A DNA stretch of 64,000 bases from Rhodanobacter sp. DHG33. GTDB taxonomy: Bacteria > Pseudomonadota > Gammaproteobacteria > Xanthomonadales > Rhodanobacteraceae. Below the pieces are notes generated by a model, which saw nothing but the letters and a program-made list of their open reading frames with translations, was not told the origin of the DNA and did no database searches. The translations under genes and the position numbers were made by a program. Each line of letters begins with the position of its first letter. The first letter of the stretch is position 1. The stretch covers positions 611,957-675,956 of the forward strand of contig NZ_JACYXM010000001.1 in NCBI RefSeq assembly GCF_014843005.1, written 5' to 3'. This document shows, piece after piece, positions 40,701 to 48,056 of the stretch.

Positions 40701-41908
40701 TTTGAAAGCACGCCGTAGGTGTCGATCGCGGAGTTGCTGTTCACGGTGACGGTCGAGCCCGCGCCGCCGGCGGCACCGCTCGCAGCTGCCGCGTAGAGTC
40801 CACCGGCACTGCCGCCCGCGCCGCCGCCACCACCGATCGATTGCGCTTCGATACCGTTGGAATCGTCGCCGAGCGTGATGATGGACGAGCCCATCGTACC
40901 GATCACCTTCACCGCTCCGCCGACGCCGCCGTTGGCGCCGCTCCCGCCGAAGGTCACGAGTCCTGTCGCCGTACCGCCGCCGCCGCCGAACCCGCCGATC
41001 GACTGCGCGAGAATCGCCGATGAGTTATCGCCTGCGGTGACCAGCAGCGCGTTGCCTCCCAGAGCGACTTGCACCGCGCCGCCGTTCTGCCCCGGCGCGG
41101 CATTGCCGCCACCGCCACCGAACAACGTCGCGCCTCGACCACCGCTGCCGCCGCTGCCGCCGATCGACTGCGCGAGAATCGCCGCCGATCTGTTGCCATT
41201 CGTGTAGATGCCGCCTCCGGCATAGACATTGACGCTGCCGCCGCTACCGCCGACCGCGCCATTTCCCGCGCTGCCCGCTACTGTGTAGGCAGATCCGCCA
41301 TTGCCGCCGTTGCCACCGACGCTCTTGACCCAGACGCCGGGGAGATTGGGCGCCGAGGTATAGACCGGCGCGAGGGTGACGGACATGTCGATGTTGCCAC
41401 CGTTGCCGCCCACGCCACCGGGTGCGCTGCCGTAAGTCACTTGGCCATTGCCGCCGGTGCCGCCGGCACCGCCTTGCGAGAGAATGTAGACGCCGGCAGG
41501 CTGGCCGCCCGCCGGTGCCGCCGGAACGTAGATCGCCTGCGCGCTCGGTCCCGTCGGTCCGCCGTACTGACCGGTGATCCCCGGTCCAGCGCTGCCCGGA
41601 TCTCCCGACGTCGGGTTGTAGAACGGTGCAAAGCCATTGTTGCCGTTTCTGCCGTTGCTGCCGGACTGCGTCACGACGACAGGGCCGGTTCCCCGGATAC
41701 TCTGGCCGGTACTCGGAAAGCGAGCGTTCTCGACGGTCCCGATCGTCGTACAGACAAGGTAGAACCGACCGTCCGATTCTTGCCTAACCGTGCAATTGCC
41801 GGCGGCCTGGGCGGGAAGCGGCGCCCATGCCATCGCCACAAGAATTGGAACAGCGCAGGCAAAACCGTACGCAGCGCTCCTTCTCACCGACTGTGCCTGA
41901 TGACGCAT
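34766..41908 (-). CDS. Giant glycine-rich autotransporter (type Va secretion)
   Basis: 2380-residue protein. The start at 41908 (MRHQAQSVRR) has a strong GGGGGAT ribosome site; a longer reading to 42010 is rejected. An N-terminal signal peptide ends near AQA-AGNC. The passenger, to about residue 2030, is made of glycine-rich repeats, about 27 of which contain AQSIGGGGG or a close variant, roughly every 50-80 residues, typical of a long beta-helix. A linker without repeats (VNNGSFQFGNVINLGGGTL...) leads to a C-terminal autotransporter beta-barrel from about 2080 (CTWGWIGASH...). The last residues are KQFGSR, not the usual terminal aromatic. Probable surface adhesin or biofilm protein. A two-component system is divergent. 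Confidence 0.9.
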   Translation of the reverse strand: MRHQAQSVRRSAAYGFACAVPILVAMAWAPLPAQAAGNCTVRQESDGRFYLVCTTIGTVENARFPSTGQSIRGTGPVVVTQSGSNGRNGNNGFAPFYNPTSGDPGSAGPGITGQYGGPTGPSAQAIYVPAAPAGGQPAGVYILSQGGAGGTGGNGQVTYGSAPGGVGGNGGNIDMSVTLAPVYTSAPNLPGVWVKSVGGNGGNGGSAYTVAGSAGNGAVGGSGGSVNVYAGGGIYTNGNRSAAILAQSIGGSGGSGGRGATLFGGGGGNAAPGQNGGAVQVALGGNALLVTAGDNSSAILAQSIGGFGGGGGTATGLVTFGGSGANGGVGGAVKVIGTMGSSIITLGDDSNGIEAQSIGGGGGAGGSAGGLYAAAASGAAGGAGSTVTVNSNSAIDTYGVLSKGIFAQSIGGGGGDGGSAGGLVSLGGNASVASNGGNVTITNGGAITTHAVGNGIGDGSSVGSQAILAQSIGGGGGNGGVAAGWVSVGGGGGAGGNGGSVSVTDSGALATSAKFSQAVLAQSIGGNGGNGGGALAFGAGGSLAIGGNGGKGGNGGGVNASLNGGSIATGGDFSSGLQAQSIGGGGGNSGAAISGTIPANIGFSAAVAIGGSGGSGGTGGNVNIASSGSIATNGFLSSGIFAQSIGGGGGNGGFAFAASGDAVAIGVALGGSGGSGGNAGTVLVNSGNTVTTSGNESIGIEAQSIGGGGGNGGASLSAALSSTGSLTLSNGGSGGSGGSGSSVEVHAQSNVTTSGANADAIVAQSIGGGGGNGGFSGTLAASAGPASLGVALGGKGGSGNSGGSVKVFAGDSAIGTLQTSGDESAAIVAQSIGGGGGNGGFSIGVAGAKGAVAASFAMGGAGGSGGTASTADVQNRDSIKTFGTESDGILAQSIGGGGGNGGFAISGALSLTGSSVGISYGGSGGNGNTAGAVTVTNGGTTVASSISTQGAGSDAILAQSIGGGGGNGGFSAAGAVGNSFALGLALGGGGGNGNSAGAVSVNNYGKLTTLGNDALGIGAQSIGGGGGSGALNIDGNLDPKSGGGTLSFGSGGMAGNGGIVAVMSNGAISTGGANSSGLLAQSIGGGGGYGGMSYVTQWASQAGISFGSTAAGGNGDAVTVNVGSNIATSGANSEAISAQSIGGGGGEGGYAVSGGLNFSGKPAVPPRAFGSSGGAGGNSGLVAVTTTASQLTTKGDNSDGILAQSIGGGGGDGGFAVAGQVATGYTGSVAMGGYGGNGGSAGGVNVNNGSSIATSGSNASGIVAQSIGGGGGNGGSSFSATASQNISANLALGGKGGAGGGASAVNVFLGASAPVTNASNIVTTGSLSNGIVAQSIGGGGGDAGFAIAGSINGQGGANAAYGMSAGNASNGGNVGVTYGQSSITTSGVQSKAILAQSIGGGGGDGGFSIAGAYQGSGGLNLAFGGSGGNGGSGGGAQILVGAFASGIGALPVTFTTSGLLSDALVAQSIGGGGGDGAISVAAAGAQYGAPSLGLGGTGGAGGNGGTAYIMSSAGVGTSGNYSEAILAQSIGGGGGEGGFGVSVMGNQAGAAAVVLGASGGVAGDGGSASVTTNNSIETKGIGSFGVIAQSIGGGGGLVRLGSGGMATLGANGGSGAGGSVNVMTGLPGYSISTAGNGSFGIFAQSVGGGGGAAIGATGYALKSGTGNGGTVAVTNKANVATSGTGSIGLFAQSVGGGGGYAGSATNFFAGSAGGKGSAGNVTVTSNGNIATTGVDATGIFAQSTGGGNARGADVNVVIGGSVTATNASAIVAQSSGGVAGGNVSVTLNGGAVVQGTSGVVMSGANATLINGGRIVANNVLNGNAISSSAATTAITNNDYMRGSVQLAANNANTFVNNGSFQFGNVINLGGGTLTNNGSIGVQSTQATLSGNLVNNGGIYANLDVATGQGTDLRVTGNATLKGLLDVGIANAGQQLPGEHTYKVVSVGGTFDASGLTLVLPKSLLETFSLVTQATPGSGGTDILLQTKVDYAKVGVSGAVRGFGSYLNQAEAAGGDPGLDGAIADAVEATNANQIAALYDELSPGVYGAAQAATLANALDFSRQIMSCKSPGSDFMAASSERCTWGWIGASHASQTGGGATLAYTDNTMGFSSGYQDAVGSDGSTLFGAAVAYGRDTLDADSTRMSGSHVALGASIKQELAHDVSFDLALSGGMRTFNSNRSLVFFDTSVSNDLGGGLANAGTYATPSLTATGRGDVAFANATLRVDKLVKLGANFGIAPYLAIGATRLDASHIDESGAAAYDARVAAQSDNYVTVQPGVEFGGTFGGDRFQVRPLVDISATSYIGNHSVGVNAMLEGQSSNLGYMPFSSAIDRTAWNITPALDIVGKNGLSLRLQGTFDFSDHARRNALSINLTKQFGSR
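36580..41180 (-). repeat. Tandem coding repeats of the autotransporter passenger
   Basis: About 27 imperfect repeats encode [IVL]xAQS[IV]GGGGG followed by N/D/S-GG and a variable beta-strand segment (for example IFAQSIGGGGGDGG, ILAQSIGGGGGEGG). At DNA level the core reads GCGCAATCGATCGGCGGCGG on the minus strand, nearly identical between copies, so unequal recombination could change copy number. The outermost copies are degenerate (SVGGNGG at one end, AQSSGGVAGG at the other), the pattern expected when the centre keeps being homogenised. Confidence 0.88.
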
Positions 41909-41944
41909 TGGTAATCCCCCTGTGGATTCCTCTGCGCACGGGAA

Positions 41945-41957
41945 CGTACTCCGTACG
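41945..41957. promoter_or_regulatory. Small dyad near the autotransporter start
   Basis: CGTAC-TCC-GTACG is a 5-bp inverted repeat with a 3-bp spacer, 37 nt upstream of the autotransporter start codon. It may be a binding site for the divergent NarL/LuxR-type regulator. Confidence 0.35.
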
Positions 41958-42020
41958 GCCCATGCTGCAGACTGATGTATCTCGACCGGCCGGAATCGTA
42001 CCGATGGCATGGAAGCCCAG

Positions 42021-42042
42021 ATATCCCCAATTCAGGGGATAT
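42021..42042. promoter_or_regulatory. Perfect 8-bp inverted repeat upstream of the response regulator
   Basis: ATATCCCC and GGGGATAT flank AATTCA. It lies just before the possible start codons of the response-regulator gene, so it is either a regulatory dyad or an mRNA hairpin sequestering the start region. Confidence 0.5.
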
Positions 42043-42052
42043 TTCGGAATTC

Positions 42053-42763
42053 ATGGCGCCTTCTACAATGCTGCGCATGGTCGATGAAAAGCCTTCCGCC
42101 TCCCGGCCTGCGTTGCCGGCCCCAGTGCTGGTAGTGGAGGACGAACCGCTGCTACAACAGCGCTTGCGCGGCGTGCTGCTGTCGCTGGGTTATGAGGCAG
42201 ATGCGCTGCTGTTCGCCGCATCGCTCGCGGAAGCGCACACGTGTCTGGTCGCGCATCCAGTGGCGCTGGCATTGGTGGATCTGCATTTGCCCGATGGCGA
42301 TGGGCGCACGTTGATCAGCGAACTTCGCGAGCAAGATCCGGCGCTGGGCATTCTGGTGGTGTCTGCATGGAGCAACGAGGACGCGATCCTGGGGGCCTTG
42401 CGCGCCGGCGCCACGGGATACGTACTCAAAGAACGAGACGACATTGAGGTGTCGTTATCCATCCGCAGTGTGCTGCGCGGCGGTGCCCCCATCGACCCTT
42501 TCATCGCACGGCGCATCCTGGAACTGCTGCCATCTGCCGAACCCGTGCAGGCAGCCTCCACGAACGACAATGCGCTAACCAAGCGCGAGGCCCAGATTCT
42601 GCAACTGGTGGCGAGCGGTCTCACCAATCGCGAAATCTCCGAGCAGACCTTCGTGTCGCGGAGCACGGTGGACACCCACATCAAGCATATCTACCGCAAG
42701 CTGGCTGTTTCATCGCGCATGGCGGCGGTCCATGCGGCGCGCTCGCAGGGGCTGCTGCCGTGA
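42053..42763 (+). CDS. NarL/LuxR-type response regulator
   Basis: 236-residue two-component regulator. The receiver domain has the phosphoacceptor Asp76 (ALVDLHLPD), acidic pocket EDEP and the conserved GYVLKE lysine. The C-terminal LuxR helix-turn-helix is LTKREAQILQLVASGLTNRE, then ISEQTFVSRSTVDTHIKHIY. Start is uncertain: ATGs at 42053, 42068 and 42077 are in frame; 42053 has GGA 4 nt upstream. The kinase gene overlaps its stop by 4 nt. It is divergent from the autotransporter, its most obvious target. Confidence 0.88.
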   Translation: MAPSTMLRMVDEKPSASRPALPAPVLVVEDEPLLQQRLRGVLLSLGYEADALLFAASLAEAHTCLVAHPVALALVDLHLPDGDGRTLISELREQDPALGILVVSAWSNEDAILGALRAGATGYVLKERDDIEVSLSIRSVLRGGAPIDPFIARRILELLPSAEPVQAASTNDNALTKREAQILQLVASGLTNREISEQTFVSRSTVDTHIKHIYRKLAVSSRMAAVHAARSQGLLP

Positions 42764-44619
42764 CACGCCGGCTATGGGTCTGGTGTCTGATGATGGTTTG
42801 CTGGCTGCCCGCTTGCGCGCTTGCGCAACACCAATGCGATTTGCGCATCGTATCGGTACAGGCGGCGCGATCGCCCGATGGGACCCGCCCTACGCGAGGC
42901 TGGCAAAACGTCACGCTGCCCGATAACTGGGGAACACGCTGGCCCGGCTACAACGGCACAGCGTGGTACCGAATCGACTGGGAAGGCGGATGCGGCAAGG
43001 AATCCGTTGCGCTCGGCATCGATGGCATCGCCGACGCCGGCGAGGTATTCGCAAACGACGACATGCTCTGGCACGACGCGTCACTGGCGGAGCCGCTGTC
43101 GCGCAGTTGGAATGTGCCGCGCTGGTGGCTGCTGCCCGCATCCGGCCTGCATGCAGGCGTGAACACTATCTGGGTACTCGTCGTCGGCAAGATCGCACTG
43201 TCGCCCGGCCTGGGCAGACTGCGACTGGGTGACGCCGCCCGCGTGGCCGCCGCGCAAGATCGAGCCCAATTTCGCCAGCGCACGGTCTACGCCATCAATG
43301 CCGTGCTGGCAGGCATGGCAGGCCTGTTGTTCCTGTTGTTATGGGCACTGCGGCCAACGGAACACGCCTATGGCTGGTTCGCGCTGATGTCGCTGTGTTG
43401 GCTTGCTTACTTGAGCACTTATCTCGCCGCCTCGCCCTGGCCCTGGACCGACTCCATCTCTCGCGCACGCTTCAGCGTGGTGGCGTTGGTGGGCTATGTC
43501 CTGTGCGCCTGCATGTTCACGTTCTCTTTCGGCGCCCAGCGCCTGCCCTGGGCCGAACGCGCGCTTTGGTTGCTCGCTGTCGTTGGCACAGGAGGCGTGC
43601 TACTCGCGCCGCCGGGCGCGTTGAACGGCTGGCTCGACAATGTATGGCGAGGGTCGATGTTCGTGTTTCTCGTCAATTGCCTGCAATTCCAATGGCATGC
43701 ATGGCGACCACGCCCGTCGGTACGCCAGACGACACACCGGCTGTTGGCACTATGTTGGCTGGTGCTTTCGCTGTCTGGGTTGATCGCATTGGGCCTGGCA
43801 CCTGACGTTTGGGGCGTGGCGCGCGACTGGGCTGCGATCAATGGCCTCGTGACCATCACCCTCGTCATGCTGCTGCTGAGTGGCCAACTGGTGCAGCAGA
43901 TGCGCATGGTGGAACGTTTCAACCACGAACTGGAACATGGCATCACCAGCGCCCGCGTCGAACTGACCCAGGCTTTGGCTCGTGAACACACGCAGATGTT
44001 GGAGCACGCCAAACTGCAGGAGCGCATGCATATCGCCCACGATCTGCATGACGGGCTGGGTAGCAGCCTGGTGCGGAGCATGGCGCTCGTGGAACAAGCG
44101 CCAGGACCGCTGGCCAACGATCGTGTGCTGTCGCTGTTCAAGGTTCTGCGCGACGATCTACGCCAGTTGATTGATCACGGCTCCAGCGCCGGCGCCATCG
44201 TGCCCGATACGCCCGTGCAATGGGCTGCCCCGCTGCGCCATCGCTTCACGTACATCCTGGATGAAATGGACGTAGCATCCGCCTGGCACATCGCACCTCA
44301 ATGGCAAGGTCACCCTAGCGCGCTGCAATGCCTTGGCCTGACACGACTGGCGGAAGAAGCCTTGTCCAACGTCATCAAGCACAGTCAGACCTCCCGGGTG
44401 GAGGTGGAGGTGCAAACCCAACCTGGCAGACTCACGATGTGTATTTCCGACGAAGGTCGGGGCTTCGATGTCGAAGCCGTGCAGCGCGCAGGCTTGTCGG
44501 TCGGCATGCGTAGCATGGCTGCGCGCGCGGAGCGAATGGGCGCAACATTCAAAGTGAGCTCAGGCGCAGACGGGACCGCCGTGACGGTAGCACTGGAGTA
44601 TCACAGCCCGCAGATGTGA
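42760..44619 (+). CDS. Membrane sensor histidine kinase (HisKA_3, NarX/DesK class)
   Basis: 619 residues. A signal sequence (LWVWCLMMVCWLPACALA) is followed by a periplasmic sandwich-like domain to about 165 (TLPDNWGTRWPGYNGTAWYR resembles 7TMR-DISM-type beta-domains) and about seven membrane segments. A coiled coil then leads to HisKA_3 with His430 in AHDLHDGLGSS, and the HATPase_c domain (EEALSNVIKHS, DEGRGFD) ends the protein. The GTG start overlaps the regulator stop by 4 nt (GTGA), so the pair is translationally coupled. Confidence 0.9.
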   Translation: MTRRLWVWCLMMVCWLPACALAQHQCDLRIVSVQAARSPDGTRPTRGWQNVTLPDNWGTRWPGYNGTAWYRIDWEGGCGKESVALGIDGIADAGEVFANDDMLWHDASLAEPLSRSWNVPRWWLLPASGLHAGVNTIWVLVVGKIALSPGLGRLRLGDAARVAAAQDRAQFRQRTVYAINAVLAGMAGLLFLLLWALRPTEHAYGWFALMSLCWLAYLSTYLAASPWPWTDSISRARFSVVALVGYVLCACMFTFSFGAQRLPWAERALWLLAVVGTGGVLLAPPGALNGWLDNVWRGSMFVFLVNCLQFQWHAWRPRPSVRQTTHRLLALCWLVLSLSGLIALGLAPDVWGVARDWAAINGLVTITLVMLLLSGQLVQQMRMVERFNHELEHGITSARVELTQALAREHTQMLEHAKLQERMHIAHDLHDGLGSSLVRSMALVEQAPGPLANDRVLSLFKVLRDDLRQLIDHGSSAGAIVPDTPVQWAAPLRHRFTYILDEMDVASAWHIAPQWQGHPSALQCLGLTRLAEEALSNVIKHSQTSRVEVEVQTQPGRLTMCISDEGRGFDVEAVQRAGLSVGMRSMAARAERMGATFKVSSGADGTAVTVALEYHSPQM

Positions 44620-45263
44620 TGCTTCCGAGAACGAGGTAGAACCTCCCACGAAATGCAGGGACGACTGTAGGCGCTATGCGCTATCAGTTCCCGAACGCTC
44701 GTCAAGCGTCTTGCCATAAGCTGGAACGTCAATCTGGCTGCAGGACGTACCCGAAAGCTTGGCCGTTACGGCCAGATTATGCTTTCAAGAGCAGTACCCG
44801 TAACGCGAGCTTATGGACGATTCCGGATTTTCTTGGATTTTAAGATGGCGCCCCGGAGGGAGCCAAATTGAGCAAGAAATTACCATAATTTATAGATAGA
44901 TGGGTAAAAGTAGAGATTCGAAATGCCCCCATCCATGCCCCCAGACGCTCTTTTGGCAGTGGTTAGGATCCAGAAAATCCCTGAAATTGTGGGCTTTGGA
45001 CACCACAGGATCATCTCGGACAATGCAAGACTGCGTCTTCGCTTGACACATCTACAAGGCCCCTTCAATTCGAATTGTGCTGCCGTACTCTCGATAACTG
45101 ATTCATGGGCATTCCCTTGGTACTTTAAGTTCTCGGCCGTGTTACGCGACCAGGATGCCCTGATTGCATCGACTTAAAAGAAGTAACAGAGCTACCAGAA
45201 AGTCATGCACTGCATGGTTGATCGACACTCGAAGTAGACACTTTGAACCAAACTAATCTAGCC
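44620..45263. other. Low-GC intergenic region with possible integration-site relic
   Basis: About 640 bases without a supported gene, visibly more AT-rich than the flanks. At 44846-44863 the sequence TGGCGCCCCGGAGGGAGC looks like the reverse complement of a tRNA 3' end (…CCGGGGCGCCA). At 44925-44945 the direct repeat ATGCCCCCATCCATGCCCCC resembles short repeats found next to P4-type integrases. A weak open frame at 44923-45177 is not supported. This may be the scar of an integrated element at the left border of the metal-resistance block. Confidence 0.35.
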
Positions 45264-46742
45264 ATGAAACGTCGAGATTTTTTGCAGCTGTCGGGTATGG
45301 CGACCTTGGGAGGCACGATCTCGTCGTTGGGTAGATCGTTCACCATGCCAGGATCTACGCTCATCGGGGCGTTAGCTACTCAGCCCGATCACAAGCTTCG
45401 GATCGATCGAAGCCTAGTTGAACTCGCTCCCGATCACATTGTTTCCACCACCACCTACAACGGACAATTTCCGGGGCCGCTCCTTCGGCTCACCGAAGGC
45501 AAGCCCACTGTACTGGATGTCTACAACGACACCGATGTACCCGAACAGTTGCATTTGCATGGACAGACCGTCTCCGCGGATGTGGATGGCGCGGCGGAAG
45601 AAGGCAGTCCCTTCATCCCGCCACACGGCATGCGACGCTTGGCGTTCACACCGGGGCCGTCAGGGCTACGCTTCTATCACACGCATCTAGTAGCCGGCGG
45701 CGACCTCACCGCAGGTCAATACAGTGGCCAGGTTGGCACCGTCTACATCGAGCCGCGACAGGACCCTGGTGCGTTCGACCGCGAAGTGTTTCTGGTGCTC
45801 AAGGAATTCGACCCGTTCTTCAGCAAGGGCGGCGACATGGCCATGGACTTCTTGCAGCCGAGTGCGCGCGATCCTTTGCTGGAAGAGCGTGGCGAAACCG
45901 CCATGAAGAAGTCGCTGGCCAGCGGTGCCGCCCATGGCTACGAAGTGGGCTACCAGGCGTTTGCCATCAATGGGCGCGTGCTGGGCCACGGCGACCCCAT
46001 CCGCGTGAAGGTGGGCGAACGAGTGATGTTCCACATCGTCAACGGCAGCGCCACCGAGATCCGGAGCCTTGCGCTGCCACAGCACACCTTCAAGGTGGTC
46101 GCGCTGGACGGCAACCCCGTACCGCATCCCGTCGAAGTACCCATGCTGTGGCTGGGCACCGCCGAACGCATCAGCGCGATAGTGGAGATGAAACACCCAG
46201 GTGTCTGGGTGATGGGCGATCTGGCCGACGATGACCGCGAACACGGCATGGGCATCGTGGTCGAGTATGCCGGGCAGCACGGTAAGCCGCGCTGGGAAAA
46301 GCCGAAGCCCTTTGCTTGGGACTACCGCCGGTTCGCCAAGCCTGATGCGCATCCGGCAGAGCCCGACGAAATCTTCGAAATGACGTTTGCCAAGCAGAAC
46401 GCCGCTCTTGGCGGCTTCAACCGGTGGACGATCAACGATGTCGCCTTCGACATGAAGGCGATGAAACCCCTGTTCCAGTTACACCATGGGCGGCGCTACC
46501 GGCTCCGGATGCACAACGCTAGCGACGACATCCACCCAATGCATCTGCACCGTCACAGCTTCGAGATCACCCGCATCGCGGGCCAGCCGACGAGTGGCAT
46601 CATCAAGGATGTGGCGATGCTGGGCGGTTACCAAAGCATGGATGTGGACTTCACCGCCGACCAACGGGGTCTCTCCCTGTTTCATTGCCACATGCAGCTG
46701 CACATGGATTTCGGCTTCATGGCGCTCTTCAATTGCATATGA
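45264..46742 (+). CDS. Tat-exported multicopper oxidase
   Basis: 492-residue three-domain multicopper oxidase. The N-terminus MKRRDFLQLSG is a twin-arginine signal, so the enzyme is exported folded. The four copper motifs are present: HLHGQ (His97, His99), FYHTH (His139, His141), HPMHLHRHSFE and HCHMQLHMDFGF (474 onward). The last motif suggests Phe as axial type-1 ligand, a high-potential site. Likely activities are oxidation of Cu(I), other metals or phenolics. The ATG at 45264 is chosen over a TTG at 45243. Its stop overlaps chrA (ATGA). Confidence 0.93.
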   Translation: MKRRDFLQLSGMATLGGTISSLGRSFTMPGSTLIGALATQPDHKLRIDRSLVELAPDHIVSTTTYNGQFPGPLLRLTEGKPTVLDVYNDTDVPEQLHLHGQTVSADVDGAAEEGSPFIPPHGMRRLAFTPGPSGLRFYHTHLVAGGDLTAGQYSGQVGTVYIEPRQDPGAFDREVFLVLKEFDPFFSKGGDMAMDFLQPSARDPLLEERGETAMKKSLASGAAHGYEVGYQAFAINGRVLGHGDPIRVKVGERVMFHIVNGSATEIRSLALPQHTFKVVALDGNPVPHPVEVPMLWLGTAERISAIVEMKHPGVWVMGDLADDDREHGMGIVVEYAGQHGKPRWEKPKPFAWDYRRFAKPDAHPAEPDEIFEMTFAKQNAALGGFNRWTINDVAFDMKAMKPLFQLHHGRRYRLRMHNASDDIHPMHLHRHSFEITRIAGQPTSGIIKDVAMLGGYQSMDVDFTADQRGLSLFHCHMQLHMDFGFMALFNCI

Positions 46743-47965
46743 CCCCTTCGACGGCGGACAACGCGCCTGCCCGAACACCGCCCGGCCACCCCCTCGAAGT
46801 CGCACGTGTTTTCCTCCGCCTGGGCCTGATGTCCTTCGGCGGCCCCATCGCGCACATCGGCTATTTCCATCGGGAGTTCGTGGAGCGGCGTCGCTGGGTG
46901 GATGAGCAACACTTCGGTCAGCTCTTTGCCCTGTGCCAGTTCTTGCCCGGCCCAGCTAGCAGCCAACTGGGATTTTCCATTGGTTTGCTGTGCGCAGGCT
47001 GGTTGGGTGCGCTGGCCGCCTTCGTCTGCTTCACGCTGCCGTCGGCGCTCCTGATGTTCGCCTTCGCGGAGGCAAGTAGTCAGATGGCTGGACCTTGGGG
47101 CCAGGCGATCATCCACGGTCTCAAGTTGGTCGCCGTGGTCGTCGTAGCGCAAGGCGTGCTGGGTATGGCGCGCACGCTTTGCCCAGATCGACCTCGCGCC
47201 TTCATCGCCGCGGCTACCGTCGGGCTCATTGCCCTTAGCTCCAGTGCCTGGATGCAATTGCTGGTGGTTGCAGGCGGCGCGGCGCTTGGCCCGTGGGCCT
47301 GTCGCCAGGTCGAGGCGAAGGTGGGAGAAACGTTCGCCCTGCATTACGGCCCCCGCACAGGCGCAGGTTTCCTAGTCGCCTATGGAGCACTCCTGGCCAT
47401 CGCGCTCTTGGCTACGCCCCTGATGCCACCGATGGGCCAGATTGCCAGCGCCTTCTATCGTGCCGGCGCGCTGGTCTTCGGTGGTGGCCATGTGGTGCTG
47501 CCCCTGTTGAAGCAAGCCGTGGTCGATCCGGGCTGGATTACCCCTGATCGCTTCCTTGCAGGTTACGGCGCGGCCCAAACCGTTCCAGGCCCCATGTTCA
47601 CCCTGTCTGCCTACCTAGGTGGGGCATTGCATGGCGGACAAGGCGGTGCATTGGGTGCCATTGTCAGCTTGCTCGCCATCTTCCTGCCGGGACTGCTCAT
47701 GGTTTCAGGTGCCTTGCCGTTCTGGCGAACCATGGCGGCTCGGACACAAGCTATTCGGATGCTCGCCGGCGTGAACGCCGCCGTGGTCGGCCTGCTGGCC
47801 TTCGCTCTCTACAACCCGGTATGGGTCAGTGCTATTCAAGGTGGCAAGGATTTCGCCATTGCGCTGATCGCCTTCGTTGGACTCATAGTAGGCAAATGGC
47901 CGCCGCTACTGGCGGTTGCATGGTGCGTGGTCACGTCCCTGATCTGCGTCCTGTCGAGTACGTAG
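46739..47965 (+). CDS. chrA: Chromate transporter, two-domain ChrA
   Basis: 408-residue inner-membrane protein with duplicated CHR domains. The first half has MSFGGPIAHIGYFHREFVER and FLPGPASSQLGFSIG, and the second has RAGALVFGGGHVVLPLL and TVPGPMFTLSAYLGG, so each domain keeps the FGG...H and PGP signatures. ChrA proteins expel chromate, giving chromate resistance; some family members have other roles. The ATG overlaps the multicopper oxidase stop by 4 nt, so the two are translationally coupled. Confidence 0.93.
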   Translation: MTPSTADNAPARTPPGHPLEVARVFLRLGLMSFGGPIAHIGYFHREFVERRRWVDEQHFGQLFALCQFLPGPASSQLGFSIGLLCAGWLGALAAFVCFTLPSALLMFAFAEASSQMAGPWGQAIIHGLKLVAVVVVAQGVLGMARTLCPDRPRAFIAAATVGLIALSSSAWMQLLVVAGGAALGPWACRQVEAKVGETFALHYGPRTGAGFLVAYGALLAIALLATPLMPPMGQIASAFYRAGALVFGGGHVVLPLLKQAVVDPGWITPDRFLAGYGAAQTVPGPMFTLSAYLGGALHGGQGGALGAIVSLLAIFLPGLLMVSGALPFWRTMAARTQAIRMLAGVNAAVVGLLAFALYNPVWVSAIQGGKDFAIALIAFVGLIVGKWPPLLAVAWCVVTSLICVLSST

Positions 47966-48032
47966 TTGTAGCGTGGCTACTCAATGCCCGCGTGCGAAGG
48001 GGGCACGTTTCATGGGGCTTGATCCAAAGTGA

Positions 48033-48056
48033 ATATTTCTATTATTCTGGAAATAT
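48033..48056. promoter_or_regulatory. ArsR operator overlapping the arsR start
   Basis: ATATTTC (48033-48039) and GAAATAT (48050-48056) form a perfect 7-bp inverted repeat with a 10-bp spacer; the second arm runs into the arsR ATG at 48055. Such AT-rich dyads bind ArsR/SmtB repressors, so the ars operon is probably self-repressed until arsenite enters. Confidence 0.65.

Noticed and set aside
36977..40705. 1242-codon open frame on the plus strand, antisense to the autotransporter, plus several other long antisense frames there
   Set aside because: The composition simply mirrors the glycine-rich repeats (GGC/GGT runs read as Pro/Ala/Arg-rich antisense), with no domain, no start context and no independent evidence.
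36580..41180. Regularly spaced repeats resembling a CRISPR array
   Set aside because: Repeats are in frame, encode AQSIGGGGG, vary in spacing and belong to one continuous coding sequence; no cas genes are present.
41909..42010. Autotransporter start 34 codons upstream
   Set aside because: The ATG at 41908 has a strong ribosome site and begins a proper signal peptide; the extension does not.
44923..45177. 84-codon frame in the low-GC spacer before the multicopper oxidase
   Set aside because: No recognisable domain, no ribosome site, and it begins within the short direct repeat.
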